From positions 83,786,446 to 83,850,445 of the forward strand of contig NC_133971.1 of NCBI RefSeq assembly GCF_031877795.1: 64,000 nucleotides of DNA. Reading direction: 5' to 3'. Both the position numbers and the translations under genes were made by a program. The notes beneath the pieces are model-generated. The model was not told the DNA's origin and made no database searches. It saw only the letters and a list, made by a program, of their open reading frames with translations. Below are positions 21,663-34,470 of this stretch, in pieces. Each line of letters begins with the position of its first letter. The stretch's first letter is position 1. Source of the DNA: Strix aluco (Eukaryota > Chordata > Aves > Strigiformes > Strigidae).

Positions 21663-24600
21663 AAATAATAATAAGTAATAAATTGTCCTCTTTCCCACTG
21701 TAGTCTGCAAACTGACATCCAAGATAGCATATTTCAGTTCTTTTTTTTTTCTTCCCCCATACTTCCATGATTCAGAAATAGGATTTCCATAGAACAATCC
21801 TTTTCCTAATTTATTACTGTTATTTTTCACAGTCATTTTTCCTGTCATTTCATTTTTTTTCTCATAGTACTTTTTCTGTGTGGATGTACTAAATCAGAAA
21901 CTTCCATGTGATAAATATTCTCTGGTATTTCTTAGAGAATAGTAAAGTTTGAGGTTGACAGCTGGGAAGCTGGAACTGAGCAGCTGAAAGCTGTTCTAGG
22001 ATTTGGGCATCTGTGTTTGCTGGCACACTTGGAGTTCATTTGTTCTGCATTTGCTAAAGATTAATGAGAAAGCTACTTTCTGTTATTCTAAGTGTGGGAT
22101 GGACAAGCCTAAGAATACCCAAACAGCATGTAATATCCATACTCTACATCTACAAGCACTTGACAAACCTTAGCCTGGAAATTATACTATTAAAAATGTT
22201 CAGAAATACCCATTTGCTGGTGTGATTATAAATAAAACAGGATGTTACATGTCATAAGAAAAACCTGGCAAAGATGAAAGTTGTCATCTGAGGCAAATAT
22301 TTACAAATTTAGATGTTTAAAATGAAAGTTATGTGCTGGCTTTTAAATAAGCTTTTCATAAGGCAGTTTTTAATCTGAATCTAATGATGAAAACATAGTT
22401 TTAATTATGAGTTTGTGGATGGTGCTTCAGTGTGAGAGTACATTTCCTAGGCTGTCCGTGTCACTGTGCAGCACTGGAAATGGAGAAGATGACATCAATC
22501 AGTAGCTGCCCACTGATTTCATTGTTGCAGGTTGAAGTGCACTGGTCTGTGCTTATTTTGGTGCAATGTTATTTACAGATATATTACATTTTAAGGGGAA
22601 TAGGATTGTTTTGTAAATAAATTTGCAGTGGAAAAACATTCCCAGGAACAAATCCACAGCTTTTACCTTTAAGAATGTATCCAATTGTTTGCTCTACTTT
22701 GCCATGATCTAAATGATCTAAGACAGATGTGGTGTTGATTAAATTCAGAACTTCAAAGGACTTTTGAGATTTCCACAGAATATAATGTTCCACATAGAGT
22801 TACACTTACATTTTTCCCCAGTGTCTGTTGAAAGCTAATTTTGCTTATTGTTTCACTTTTTTTTTTTTTTTTTGTTGGTCATGGCAGTTGTGGTTTTTCT
22901 TTAGTTCATTTCAGTGGTTACAGCATTTGCAGAGAGACAAATGTAAGGGACCCATCATGGTATAAATGCTTGAGAGCTGGAAATCAAAACACTTCACCAT
23001 TTATAACTCCATGAAGGAACTTGACTCAGTGATTTCCTAGAGGAACATAGAAGAGTGCTGTGAGACACAGGTTCCCAAGAGGTCTAGATGTTGCTCTTCT
23101 GTCCATGCAGGATCTGGGCATTGAACACCTAGCTCCAGACCTGGAATTTATGAATTTCATAAATCTGTGTGAAATACCAAAGTTCATGCAGTTAATGAAT
23201 GAGGCAGCTAAGCTGGAGATTTCCAGCAGCCTCCCCTGAGTGACCGAGGTTCAGGGCAGACAGCAGCATTGCATGGAGTGATGTGCTTGAAATTCTTTAG
23301 CCATAGACACCAGCTGCCCAGCTGAGTCAGATGCCTACATGCAAGTGAGTTTCAAAGGCTGAACTATCTGCTTAGATAGCACGGGAGTTACTTTGGTATG
23401 GCTGACTGTGTCACCTTAACCCTTCCAGGAGAGAACTCCTGGCTTCCTCGAACAGCTGGAGCTGGGGACGTACTGGCTTGACAGTGTGACTGGAAAACAT
23501 TCACTGCCCTGTTTTTGCATTGGTTGATATCTTTAACACATATTTTGCAAACACATTCATCCTTCTTGAAGACAGTAGATGTGCTGTAGCAGGATAATTA
23601 CAATGGAATAAATATTAGATAAACTAGATAGTTACTAAAACTAGATAGTTATTAAATATAGCTGAGGCATTTCTTAATCTTGTGTTAGAGCAGAATTCAA
23701 TATTACTTCTATAATATTCTTTTAAGTGAGAATCAGATCTTAGCCTGGAGTGCGGGGATAAGAAAAAAGGGTGCAAGTGAAAAAAGCAGATCATTTACTA
23801 TTTTATCAGGTGGGAGCATGCTAGCACAGTTTGTTCACAGTTGCTGGACTGCAATGTCAGCACTTCCTAGCTACTGTTAGATCTTGTAGCCTGTGTTACT
23901 CAAAGGCACTTAGGCCTTCCAGCTCGTGCTTGCCAGCTCATTTGTCACATACAGTGCGTCTTATTCTTCTTTCGAGGTGTTGCCCTGAAAGTACTTTTTT
24001 CAGTCTTACATTAACTCTCTGAAGCCCAGTTATGTCACTTGTAGAGGGAGGCCATCAGCGAAGCAGTCTCAGGTTTTTAGATGCTTTGACACTCAAATGT
24101 TATAAAACTCTCCAATTTCTAGTTTTGTGATGAGACTGAGTAGGTATTCTAAATGACAATTAGTGAGTACTATGGGCTATCAACTTGGCAAATTATAAAC
24201 ACTGACACATACTGATAATGGGGAAAAAATCACATTCCTTGTATGCATATTTAACACAGTGATTGATTCTTCACAGTTAGCAAATCTGTTACGTTTATAT
24301 TCAATTACAGAGTGATTATATATATACGTTAAGCTTGTTTATGCAATCAGCAGTGTTAAATCTAAATTCAGGAATCTGCTGTGCTGGTTACTACTGCTGC
24401 AGTCACCCCCGTGTCCTGTGGAGGAGGAGGCTCCCCAGCCCCTCTGGTTTCATGCTGCAGAGCAAGCCAGGGCAGTTCAGTTCTGTGAACGGAGAGGATC
24501 TTTATGTGCCGATATGTGATGGAAACCTGTCTGTGCCAGATACCAAGTTAATGCTGGTTAGTTTTTCTTCCATAAGCTCCTCACAGTGAGCAAAAAAGCT

Positions 24601-27600
24601 AAGAAAAAGAGTCTATTGAGTTAGTGTGCAGTCTGCTCTTGGAACAGAGTGCTGCAGTGTGTGGCTTTTGAGAATAAGCTGATGAGCAGTGGCAATATAT
24701 CCAACAGTATTTATTTTGCATTGTCTGAGTTTGTGTTCTGTCCTGCCACATTTGATTGAACAGACAAGTGGAGGACAGTATCTGTTGTCTTAAATTTGTA
24801 CAGTTTTCACTTGCAACACAGTTGAAATTTCGGTATGAATCAGAGAGATGTCCTATCTGTGCACCTTGGGAACAGAATGAGCACCCACCAGTTGGGGTTT
24901 TTGCATTAACACAGTATTGTTTTCACCTTGACAATGTTGTTCTGGAACGCTTTGCTCCTCTTAACACATTTTGTTGCATTACCACTTCAGATCAGCCAAG
25001 TCCTCATTAAAAAATCTTGAAAGATATTTGGTTTTCCTCTCTTAAGTGTAGAAAAAGTAGGAGGTAATGAGGTCTAAGGAAGAAAGATTGTATTTTCTTG
25101 CATTTGTCCTTAGTAATAAAGAACAAAAAAAAAGTATAGAAAATGTATGGTGGGAGGGGGAAGAACCAGAATTTTGTAAAGTGTTTTTGAGTGCTTTTGC
25201 TTGCTGGTTTAATTTCCAGAGAGCTCTGTGAGTTTGCATATGTCAGTCAATTTAAAGTAATGCTTTGCTTTGATTATGAACGTGACTTGAGAGTAAAATT
25301 AATGTTGCGTAGGGCTCAGTATATGTAAATTGATATATAAATGCTGCTGTAAGTATAATTACTTCAATAGCAAAAGACATTAGTTAGATTAATAGAAACC
25401 ATTTTTGATTTAATACAATGCTGTCTACAAAATTAGATACTATATGCACGCATGCTAAATCAGTTCAATAACATACTGGGTCCAAATTAGCTGTTCTTAT
25501 CATTTCCTTGACTGAAAAGAAATTTGAGTTTTAGGCTATAATTTTACTAGTCCAGTATCACTAACATACATGGGAAAGATCATTCATTTTATTGCTGGGT
25601 ATTCAACCCTGACTTATCCTGGTTCTTGTTGACTTAGAACTTAACTTTGCAAATATAGCGTCTGGCAAAGAGAAATCTTTCACCTACTTTGAAATCATCT
25701 TCAGCTCAGTAAGAGTAAGATATTGGAAATCCCAGTGTATTACAACTCCTTTAGATCTTCCTTTTACATTCCAAACTCTCCAGGTTAGAAAAGGTTGGTA
25801 GGTCACTACCAGTTAGAAAAGAGCAGATGGTGTTTATTACTGTGACCAGTAAAGCATGTATCTGTGGGAGTGATAAACCCAATTAGCCAAATGCTTATTG
25901 TGCTTTTAAATGTTGTAGTCTTAGTGCCTGTTTCCATACCTGCGTGTATGCTTAATATAAACTTACTTAATTGTGCACTTTGAAAAGAGGTCAGTGGTGC
26001 CCTTCTACAGTCTGAATCGTTAGCATTTGTAGAAATACTGGTTTAGATAATGTCCTTCAAATGAGCCAGTCTTAGATACACAATTCCAAGAACCGCTTAT
26101 TACTTAACTTGCATTTTATTTGTTTCTAAATAGTAAAAAGCCTGACTGCTCCAGGCTTGGCTAGGATACCGAGGATGACTGTTAAAAGGCAGGCGGCTTT
26201 TTGTCCTGCAGAGGCCTCCTGCCCTTGATTCAAGAGACTGTGACATAAATACAAGGCAAGCTCATTGTTAGCTCAGCATCTCTGCAGTTTTTAAAAATAC
26301 TGATCATCTTGAACAGCTTTCCATTAAGGAGCAGTCAGCCCTCAAAAAAATTTGTGACTCTTTAGAGACCTGGGTTGGGATCAGTCATGACCTCTGACCG
26401 GTGACTAGTTTGCTGATAGCTCTGAACTCCCTAACGTGGGCAAAAAAGCCTGAGAGCCGTTCCTGTGTGCCCTCAGCCTCCCACACTGCCCCAGCGGGGC
26501 TGGCCAGATAGGGGTGAGCTTATGGAAAGGCAGTTTATTGAAAGTGGCAGAAGAATTATAAGGCAAAAGCCAATAATAAAATGTGACAGAAGGCTCTTGC
26601 GTGGGCTCCTGTCCACAGAACCTGGCCCTGCTGCACTTCCCTTGAGTGATACCCACTGTCATAACTGACCCAGTGAGTTTAATGACAGTAGTTTCTGCAA
26701 TCACTCCCTGGCCATCCAAATAAGTAATAATAGCCATATACATTCAACAAGGCCTGTTTGATTTTTTTAACATACTTGACAACTCTTCAGAGTCAAGATA
26801 ATGTCTTTCAGCAATGTCTGTACAGTAGCTGGTACGATGAGTCTCTCTGGATAACTCTGCAATTAAAATAATAAACCTCTTAACCTTGTTAATTGCAGAT
26901 TTAATACAGATTTGCAAATGTATTTGGTTCCTTGGCTTTTCCTCAGTTACCTCAAGTCAGAGTTAAAAATAGAATCACACAAAATAAAATGTTTGGGTGT
27001 CTGAAAGATTAGCAGATTCTAATAAGTCACACTGCTAATGAATGTTTTAGAGAAATAGCTATTTAAATTTTCCTGAGTTAAGAACTTTTAGGTGAACAAA
27101 GATACATCAGACACCAACATTTTTCTTAATCAGAACATTTATTTTAATTTTAAGGGTCTTTTAAATTGCTTTAAATGCCACAACTTGTTACCAAATTCTG
27201 ACAGAAAACTGATAAAAATGGAAAGCGAGGGGATATTTTTGCTATCTCTATGTGGACTTGTATCTGGAAGATGTTTGTCTGGAGTCGCTGACCATCTGTT
27301 TCATGGAGTTATGCCAAAAATGTATTTTCACTGTATATTTAGATGCTTGCTATGGTCTAGTGAATAGCCAGAAAAGTATTGCAGCTTCTTCTTCAAGCAC
27401 AACATAAATATGAACTCCCAGCACTTCTCAAGGTAAAAAAAGTGTTTGTTTCTTAGGTAAATCTTGTAGTCACAGTAGCTCTAATGATTCTAACTTTGTT
27501 ACTTGAATTTAATTTATTCTTGAGGGAATTCTATTGATTTAAACCAGAAATTAATTTGGCACGGAGTTGTCAAGAAGCTATATTTTCCCTTTGAGCATTT

Positions 27601-27850
27601 AATTTTGAGTCCGTTTTTCTCCACATTCTGGCATTGGGTTATTGTTCAAAGCATAACGAAGAGATGAGACCCAGGGAGCTCTGTAGAAACTAGCAGCCTT
27701 CTCCTTCAGTTCTGGGACCACGGCAGGGAAGTTTCAGTGGTGCAATACTTTAAGATAAAGCATTAGTGCATGTCCTTTGGAGTAGATCTCCAGAGACCCT
27801 CTGAAAGAATACATTAATTTTCTTCTGCTGTTTGCCGTCTCCTGACATGC
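21663..27850. other. Gene-free AT-rich stretch
   Basis: No exon, RNA gene or transposable element could be supported. A T homopolymer of about 17 lies at 22857-22873. The part at 26430-26700 is richer in GC and has TTTATTGAAAG and AATAAAATG, but no LTR ends were found. Confidence 0.5.
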
Positions 27851-28255
27851 TGTACGGGGTTTGCGTGGCAAGGTTTTGGCAGCGGGGGGGCTACAGAGGA
27901 GGCTTCTGCGAGAAGCTGCTGGAAGCTTCCCCGTGTCCGACAGAGCCAAGGCCAAGGCCAGCGGCTCCAAGAGGGACCCACCACTGGCCAAGGCTGAGCC
28001 CATCAGCGACGGTGGTAGCGCCTCTGGGGTAACGTGTTTAAGAAGCGGAAAAAGCTGCTGCACAATGGCAAGTTCAGCTGGGGAGAGGAGTGAGAATGTG
28101 TGGGAGCAACAACTCTGCAGACCCCAAGGTCGGGGCAGAAGGAGGGGCAGGAGGTGCTCCAGGCCCAGAGCAGAGGTTCCCCTGCAGCCCGTGGGGCAGC
28201 CCATGGGGAGGCAGCTGTGCCCCGCACCCAGGGAGGGTAACAGTGGGGCAGGTGC

Positions 28256-29178
28256 TGTTCTGCTGATCAGGGATATCAATTAAACTCAGACACCAGAGTG
28301 AAAAGAGCAGGTGTATTTTACTAGAAATAACAAAATAATATAACAGAATAATACGGAAAACATACAGTAAGAAAAGACAGAATAGTGCACTTAAACAAAT
28401 AGGAAAATATAGGGTAATGCATCAAATCATTATTACCTGAGAGAGAGAATAGTGATTAAGAAAGATCCATCACCACTTGCATACTTTACCATCATCCAGA
28501 TCCGCAGACGCTGGGGAGCCCCGGTTACAGCGAGGATTTGCAGAGCCTGTCCCGGCAAGTGGGAAATCCTACGCGGTGCGTCCACCCGTAGGTGAGGCTT
28601 CCAAAGTCGCTGTGAGCGGGTCCCGCCTTATATACCCAAAAATCAGCAAGCCAGAATAGCTGGCACCTTTGTTTTAAGCGGAAATATCTGGTTTAAATTT
28701 CACATTAGGTTCCCCCCAGAGCCTGGCCAGGGCTCAAGGAAGAAACTAAGGGAATTTCTCTGCTTATCGGATTGGATTATGCGCAGGGTCTCACATCAGG
28801 CCTCGAGGACAGGCACCTGCCTCCACAACTCTGTTACTCTACTCATATACAAAGGAAGGGAAAGATACATTCATCACATCAGGTCTTGGAGACAGACACC
28901 TGCCTGCATGACTTTGTTACTCTACTCATATACAAAGGAAGGGAAAGATACATTCATCATAGCTACATCCTCCATGCATATTTCATTAATGATTACATAC
29001 TGAATTAACAGTTTCAGTTGCTCAGGCTTCAACAGTTCCACCTTTTACATCAGAGTAGGTGGTTTGTTATAACTTAGTGTAATACCTGTTAGCACAATGG
29101 TTATCAGTTATAAGATATACAGGATTCATCTATAGGTCAACTCTGGCTTGGCCCTATTGTCCAAGCCTTAGCACTTCA
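28256..29178 (-). mobile_element. Solo LTR (family B) nested in LTR family A, duplication GGTGC
   Basis: The element has TG...CA ends and is flanked by GGTGC at 28251-28255 and 29179-29183. It aligns with the element at 3819-4630, including the CCTTATATACCCAAAAATCA block (TATA box on the minus strand, near 28630) and the left end CTCAGACACCAGAGTGAAAA. It is about 110 bases longer because of an internal tandem duplication. Removing it and one GGTGC rejoins the surrounding LTR. Confidence 0.88.
28794..28959. repeat. 83-bp tandem duplication inside the solo LTR
   Basis: Units at 28794-28876 and 28877-28959 begin CATCAGG and share a near-identical second half containing CTACTCATATACAAAGGAAG. The homologous solo LTR at 3819-4630 lacks this duplication. 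Confidence 0.85.
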
Positions 29179-29570
29179 GGTGCCCACCTGCAGCCTGGGG
29201 GGGACCCCACGCTCGAGCAGGGGGATGCCCAAAAGAGGCTGTGACCCCGTGGGGACCCACGGCTGGAGCACGGGCAGACTGTGAGGAGTCCTCCCCAGCG
29301 GCAGAGACAAGGGGCCAGGAACTGACCACAACCCCCCATCCCTGCCCCCCCGCGCCACGGGTGGGAAGGAGGGTCAGCAAATCAGGAGTAGAGCTAAGCC
29401 CGGGAAGAAGGGAGGAGTGGAGGGAAGGTGTTCTTAAGATCCAGGTTGATTTCTCCTATCCCTACTCTGATTTGATGTTTTTTCCCCGAGTCAAGTCTGT
29501 TTTTCCTCGCACTAGAAGTGGTGACTGAGCCCTCTCTGTCCTGGTCTAGACCCACCAGCGGCCGTGAGGT

Positions 29571-30763
29571 GTTTAGTTGCCAGCTGGGCCTAAACCACAA
29601 CAGAGCTGGCTTACATTTTCACTGTTTCAAGGCTTGTGTTTGTTGTTCTGTAAACCAAGAACACACCAGGGAGGATTCCTGCAGTAGCAACAACAGGTTT
29701 CATTAAGGATCCAGGTCACTCTCAGAAGCAGCTTTCATGCTTTTTGTACCCAAAATCATCACTGCAGTTGCTAGAGGGTCTAGACAAGCATCAACCCTCT
29801 CTGTCTTTCAGCAGCTGACATAGCCCCTCTCCCTTTGTTTTGGTCCGACACTGTTGCTTTCCACTTCTTTTGCTCATCCAGGGCAACACAGGACCCTGAT
29901 TAAAGATGCACTTTAGAAAAAAAAAGGAGGACGAGCTGCGTGCCAGCGGGTTGACTTTCTCCTGCAAACTCATGGCTGGAGGATCACAATGGTTTTAAAG
30001 GGGTGCCTTCCAAAAAGAAAGAATGTTTTCAATCCCTCTCTGCAGGGATGCAGAGGGTTCACAGGATTCTTGCAGGCAGGAATGATAAATATGTTCTCCG
30101 ACCGGGTGATAATGGAGGGCAGCTCAGGCTGAATGAAGTTTGGTGTGGGGAGGGCAGATGGGGAGCAGCGAATTCAGTTTGCAAGTCTCTGACCCTTGTA
30201 AAACTTTGTGAAACTGTAAATCTGGAGTTACCACAGCCTGGATTGTTTGCAGGGTTATCTGTGTTCCTGATGATGATGCCATCTGCCGTGGTGCTGCCAT
30301 GTGTTGCCACTTGTAATGGGGTCCTGGCCACAGCAGGGTAAAGACCCTCCTCTCCTTCCTTAGCCACGAAGGAGGAGCTGCCCTCCTCCAGCTTAGCTCC
30401 ATTCCTGAGCAAGTCTGGCTGGGTCCTGCCAGTGCTCTGCGTGATCCAAGGCCCATGGTCACAAGTTACAGCCAAGGATAGTTGCCCCAAAGTTCCTCTT
30501 GGTTGACAAGTCCTCGCTGGACCCCCTTGGCTCTGTCACCTCTGGCTGGACTAGACAAGAGGCAAGAAAATTCTGCCAGTGACTCGGGGCAGGGGACTTT
30601 CTGCTGGGCACGTAGCCCGGGATGGCTTGACGTTGCTGTTTCTGCTTTCTTTTTCCCAAAGGTCCTTGCTGAAAATGGCCTTTTCCACCAGCCTCTGCAC
30701 ACAGATAGTGGCTGCAGTAGCAGACAAGCATTCAGCCTTGGTTTTTTTCTCTTTTGGGTCTAG
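29571..30763. other. Non-coding stretch before the forkhead exon
   Basis: I searched this interval for the exon coding the first half of a forkhead domain and did not find it on either strand. Nothing else was recognised. Confidence 0.5.
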
Positions 30764-31559
30764 AATTCCATCCGGCACAACCTGTCCTTGAACAAGCGCT
30801 TCATCAGGGTGCCTCGGGAGAAGGGCAAGCCAGGGAAAGGTGGGTTTTGGAAGCTGGGCCCCCAATGCACCAACCAGCTCAAGAATGGTGCCTCCAAAAA
30901 GCGGAGAATGACCCCTGTGCAGCTCCACCCGGCCTTCACCGAAAGAGCCCAGCCAGAAGCACAGTGTATCGCCAGCCCAGCTGCTTCGGCTCCCGCCTCC
31001 AAGAACATCCTCAGTGTCAGCGTGGAGTTGCAGCAGCTGCTGGAAGAGTTTGAAGAAGTGACTGGCAACCTGAACTCCAATCCAGCAGGGCACAAGCGCA
31101 AGCAGCCCTCGCTCCAGCAAGTGGCGAAGGCGCCTCGGCTTTCCAGCGGCTTTCCAGCTCTGCCTTGCTGAGTCAGGGTGAGCAGCCTGAGCTGGGATGG
31201 CTGGAAGGGGACTTGGACTGGAAGCCATCTTTGACACCATTCAGAATGGGGAATTCTCCCTTTTTGAGGATCTGGAGCTCACGCCTCCAAACAACCCCAC
31301 GAAAGTCAACCTGGGCTTGACAGCAGATGGGCAGCACATGGACTGTGCCCAGAGGCAGGAGCAGGTCCTCACCAAATCCAACCAGAACAACCTCGAGTTT
31401 GAAACTTTGATGGCCACTTCCCTGCTGCCGCATCCCTGGGATGAAGAGACAGAAGATGACCTCTCCAACTCTGTCAACATCGAGCAGTTGTTTGACCTCA
31501 GCGACGCCTCTTTGCCAGCAGATGGGAGCGACTGGAGCAGTCTGGCATCTCTCGTCTAA
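30764..31559 (+). pseudogene. FOXJ1: FOXJ1-like terminal exon with frame breaks
   Basis: An acceptor (TTTTGGGTCTAG) precedes the second half of a forkhead domain: [13 protein letters not shown], then [16 protein letters not shown], the recognition helix and wing 1 of FOX proteins. Downstream are FOXJ1-type features: [30 protein letters not shown] and [13 protein letters not shown]. The first frame ends in TGA at 31169-31171. The expected continuation GEQPELGWLEGDLDW is in another frame, and EAIFDTIQNGEF to the end (stop at 31557-31559, after SDWSSLASLV) is in a third. This implies at least two indels, one near 31221-31227 explained by one missing G. FOXJ1 drives motile-cilium genes. The first coding exons are absent. 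It may be a decayed paralogue, or the indels may be assembly errors. Confidence 0.8.
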
Positions 31560-32054
31560 GGGCCAGACACCCCTCAAAGCCCACACAGAATTTAGGAGGA
31601 TGCTTCCCCCATGCTGCTGGCACTCCCAAGGGACAAGATTTTCTAGAGATAGAGACATCTACAATGGCTTTGACCAGCTTCATTGTCAGATGATTTACAG
31701 AAACACCAGGGGGAGAAAAAAACACCGCCACAAGAACTGCTTGCTGTATCTTTAAAGGACACATCAGCAGTCTCTAGTGCATGAGTTTCCCCCATGAAGA
31801 AATATACACTATTTATGTTTTTACTTTTAAAGGAAGGAATGTGAATTATACATATATTTTAAATTTAGTTAGTTAGTTTCCAGGGACAGGACCTATGTTC
31901 TGCTTAGAGAAGAAGAAAAGATTTATAAATTCAGCACGTTTGCTTTTTTACATGTTTTTCTACGATATATTAAATATTATATATTCAAAGAAACCTCTCC
32001 TTTTAGCACTAGCATCCCTTAATAGTGGGGTAATAGGGGAAATGCAGCTTGGGC
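31560..32054 (+). other. Probable 3' UTR of the FOXJ1-like exon
   Basis: AT-rich sequence follows the last stop, with AU-rich elements such as ATTTATGTTTTTAC. No gene is seen. No clear AATAAA could be assigned. Confidence 0.35.
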
Positions 32055-32285
32055 ATTGGGTTGGGTTGGCGTGGGGCGTTTTGGTAGCAGGTGAGGAGCT
32101 ACAGGGGTGGCTCCTGTGAGAAGCTGCTAGGAGCTTCCCTGGCCCCAAGTCAGCCCCGCTGCTGGCCAAGGCTGAGCCCATCAGCGATGGTGGTCGTGCC
32201 TCTGGGAGAAGGTATTTAAGAAGCAGGGGGGGGAAAACCCCAAGAAACTGCTGGAAAACCTGCAGCAGAGAGAGGAGTGCACAGT
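32055..32285 (+). mobile_element. ERV LTR fragment (family A)
   Basis: It begins TTGGGTTGGCGTGGGGCG, continues GTTTTGGTAGCAGG, GAGAAGCTGCTAGGAGC and CTGAGCCCATCAGCGATGG, and ends after GAGAGAGGAGTG. These match the first 230 bases of the copy at 27851. The 3' part is missing, and a GT-rich repeat follows. Confidence 0.75.
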
Positions 32286-32640
32286 TTGCGTGTGTCCCCG
32301 TGGGAGGGGCGTTCTGCGAGCGCGCGCATCGCTGGGTGCACGCTGTGAGCTCACGGGTGGGCGCAGGGGTGGGTGCACACGAGGTGCGTGTGTGCGGGGC
32401 GTGCGGGTGGGTACATCCCGCATGCTGCAGCGTGTGCACATGTGGGGGGTGTGTGTGCGCACGCTCGGGGGGGGGGGGGTGAACACCGCACGTTGCGCTC
32501 TGTGTTCCAGATGTGTGTCTCGCAGTGCGGTTGTGCGCATGCTGCGGGTGTGCATCGCACCTTCTCTTTGTACCCACGTGTGTCTGCAGGCAGTGTGTGT
32601 GTGCGCACGTGCCCCAAAGCTCTCTGCGTGTCGCATCGAT
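32286..32640 (+). repeat. GT/GTGC-rich low-complexity tract
   Basis: Irregular GTGTGC, GTGCAC and GGGTG units with a run of about 14 G near 32468-32481. It is of the kind that forms where an LTR fragment has been eroded by slippage. No coding meaning. Confidence 0.6.
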
Positions 32641-34436
32641 TTTTCCTGTCCTCTTTCTGGCCCCGATGTGCCAGTCTTCTCCGTGCTGTGGTGGCTCTGA
32701 GCACCCTCCTCTCCAGTCATCTGAGACCCCCACCCAGGAAATTATTTATCTTATTTCTGGAACTCGGGGAAGCATCTCAGACAGTGACTTCTGAGGAAAA
32801 AAAAAAAAAGGAGGAGAAAAAAAATTTAAACAGGATTGTTAGTCAAGAGTCTTCAGCTGGAGTTGCCACTTTTACTAGAGCAGGGACAAGTTCAGGCAGC
32901 AGTTTGCTGGTGGTGAAGTAACGGCAGCGCGGGGCGGGAGGACGGGATGGGGTCCACCGGGAAGTTGTGGGATTGCAGGAAAAAAACACTAAAGTGAAGA
33001 ACAAGCCACCAAAACATGGGGATCTTGGCGCAGATGCCGGAGGAAGAGGAGCTCCGTGGCTGCCAGCCAGCCAGTTCTGCCGGCCCGGCAGAGAGAGCAG
33101 CCGGTCGGGGCGAGCGGGCAGCGTGCCTGTGGGCCAAATCCCGGGCTGGTGGCAGGGCCGGGCCGAGCCTGCCCGTGCCCCCCCGCCCCTCCCCCCCCCC
33201 CCCCCAAGTTTGCATCCTGCGAGCCGTGGCAACCGCAGAATGCGTCAGGGCTCCCTGGGCAGCGGGGCCACGGCCGGGCAGTCGGGCAGAGGACAAGCGA
33301 TGGCTGACAGCAGCAGTTTGGCTCTCCCGGCGTTTCTTGCCCCCGACCCCCCCCCCCCCGCGCGCCTCTGGCCCCTTCCCCTTCCCGCCGTGCCGGGCCC
33401 CACCGCCTCGTCCCCGCCCCGCGGCTCTCGCCCTATTGGCGGTGGCGCCACTGGATGGGCCGGCGCGGCTGGGCCTGGCATGGCAGCACCGCCCCCCGGC
33501 TCTGCCCAGCCCGGCTCTGGCCCCCGCCCCCCCCGGGGCCGGCCGGGGGCTGCTGTGCCGAGGCCGCTCCCTCCCCGCCCCGCCCCGCCGCCGCCTCCGT
33601 CTCCTCCGTCTCCGCCTCCTTCTCCCCAGGCTCCCCCGCCCGCCTTCAGCCGCTCGGCAGCCCGATCGCCGGCGCCGAGACACCGGTGCCCGGTCCGGTT
33701 TGGGAGGTGCCTCACCTGGCCCCAGAATCGGGCGAGGGGGCTGCGGTGTAGCTCCCGAAGATCCCCTCCCGGCCCATCTACGTCTCGGGAGCGGCGGGGA
33801 GCTACACGCGGCCAAACCACCGCCAGGTCAGAGCGGGACGGGCCGGTTTGGCTGGGCTCGGTTTGGCGGGGGGCAGGGGGGCGGCCGGGGCGGGGCGGTG
33901 ACGGCCCGGTCTGGCCCGCAGGGAAGGAGAAGGTGCGGCTGGAGGACCTGTACCAGGAGGGGCAGCTACTGGGGAGCGGCGGCTACGGATCGGTTTACTC
34001 GGGCATCCGCCTCTCTGATGGCAGGGACGGTGGCGGGGCTGGCAGGGCGGAAGGGAGGAGGGGAGGAGGAGGAGGAGGAGAAGGAGGAGGAGGCTCAGCC
34101 TGTCGCTCCCCTTGGCTTGCAGGTGGCCATCAAACATGTGGCCCGGGAACGTGTCGCAGTGTGGGGTGAGCTGGTGAGTGACCGGGGCTACCAGGAGAAA
34201 CCGGGGCGTCACAGGGTGGGAGATAAGGCGAGGCCCGAGAGGGTGGAAACCTGTGGGTGTAGCGGGGCAGGGGGAGTTTGCAAAACCTGTATGCTGGCCG
34301 GTTTGGTTTGCAGGCATGGAAGGCCTTGGGCTGCTCTACTCCCCTTGTTTGCCTTGGCTTTTTTTAAATTTTTGGTTTTGGCTAAGGCAGGGGGAAAAGG
34401 CGTGGTTTTTTCCCACCTGTGGGGTTTTTTTTCTTT

Positions 34437-34470
34437 TTTTTCCCTCTTTTTTTTTTTTTTTTTTTTTGCA
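34437..34470 (+). repeat. T homopolymer in place of the missing PIM exon
   Basis: T-rich runs broken by a few C residues lie in the interval where the largest kinase exon is expected. Such tracts often mark retroposon tails or assembly trouble. Confidence 0.6.

Larger units (their letters stand above)
27851..29570 (+). mobile_element. ERV LTR (family A), interrupted by a second LTR
   Basis: The left part (27851-28255) begins near TGTACGGGGTTTGCGTGGC and carries the GAGAAGCTGCTGGAAGC and GAGCCCATCAGCGACGG blocks, then a TTTAAGAAGCGG TATA-less start region. The right part (29184 to about 29570) resumes with repeated ACCCACGCTGGAGCA-like units, a GAACTGACCACAACCCCC block, an AAGGTGTTCTTAAG segment and a CTCTCTGTCCTGG end. 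The 923 bases between them are another solo LTR with its own target duplication. The 3' terminus is approximate. No internal proviral sequence is attached, so it is a solo LTR or a fragment. Confidence 0.75.

Noticed and set aside
26430-26700. A possible LTR with TTTATTG and AATAAAATG
   Set aside because: No TG...CA ends, no target duplication and no second copy in the window.
32892-33815. A 307-codon minus-strand frame opposite PIM exon 1
   Set aside because: It is Arg/Gly/Pro low-complexity and lies antisense to the recognised proline-rich exon.
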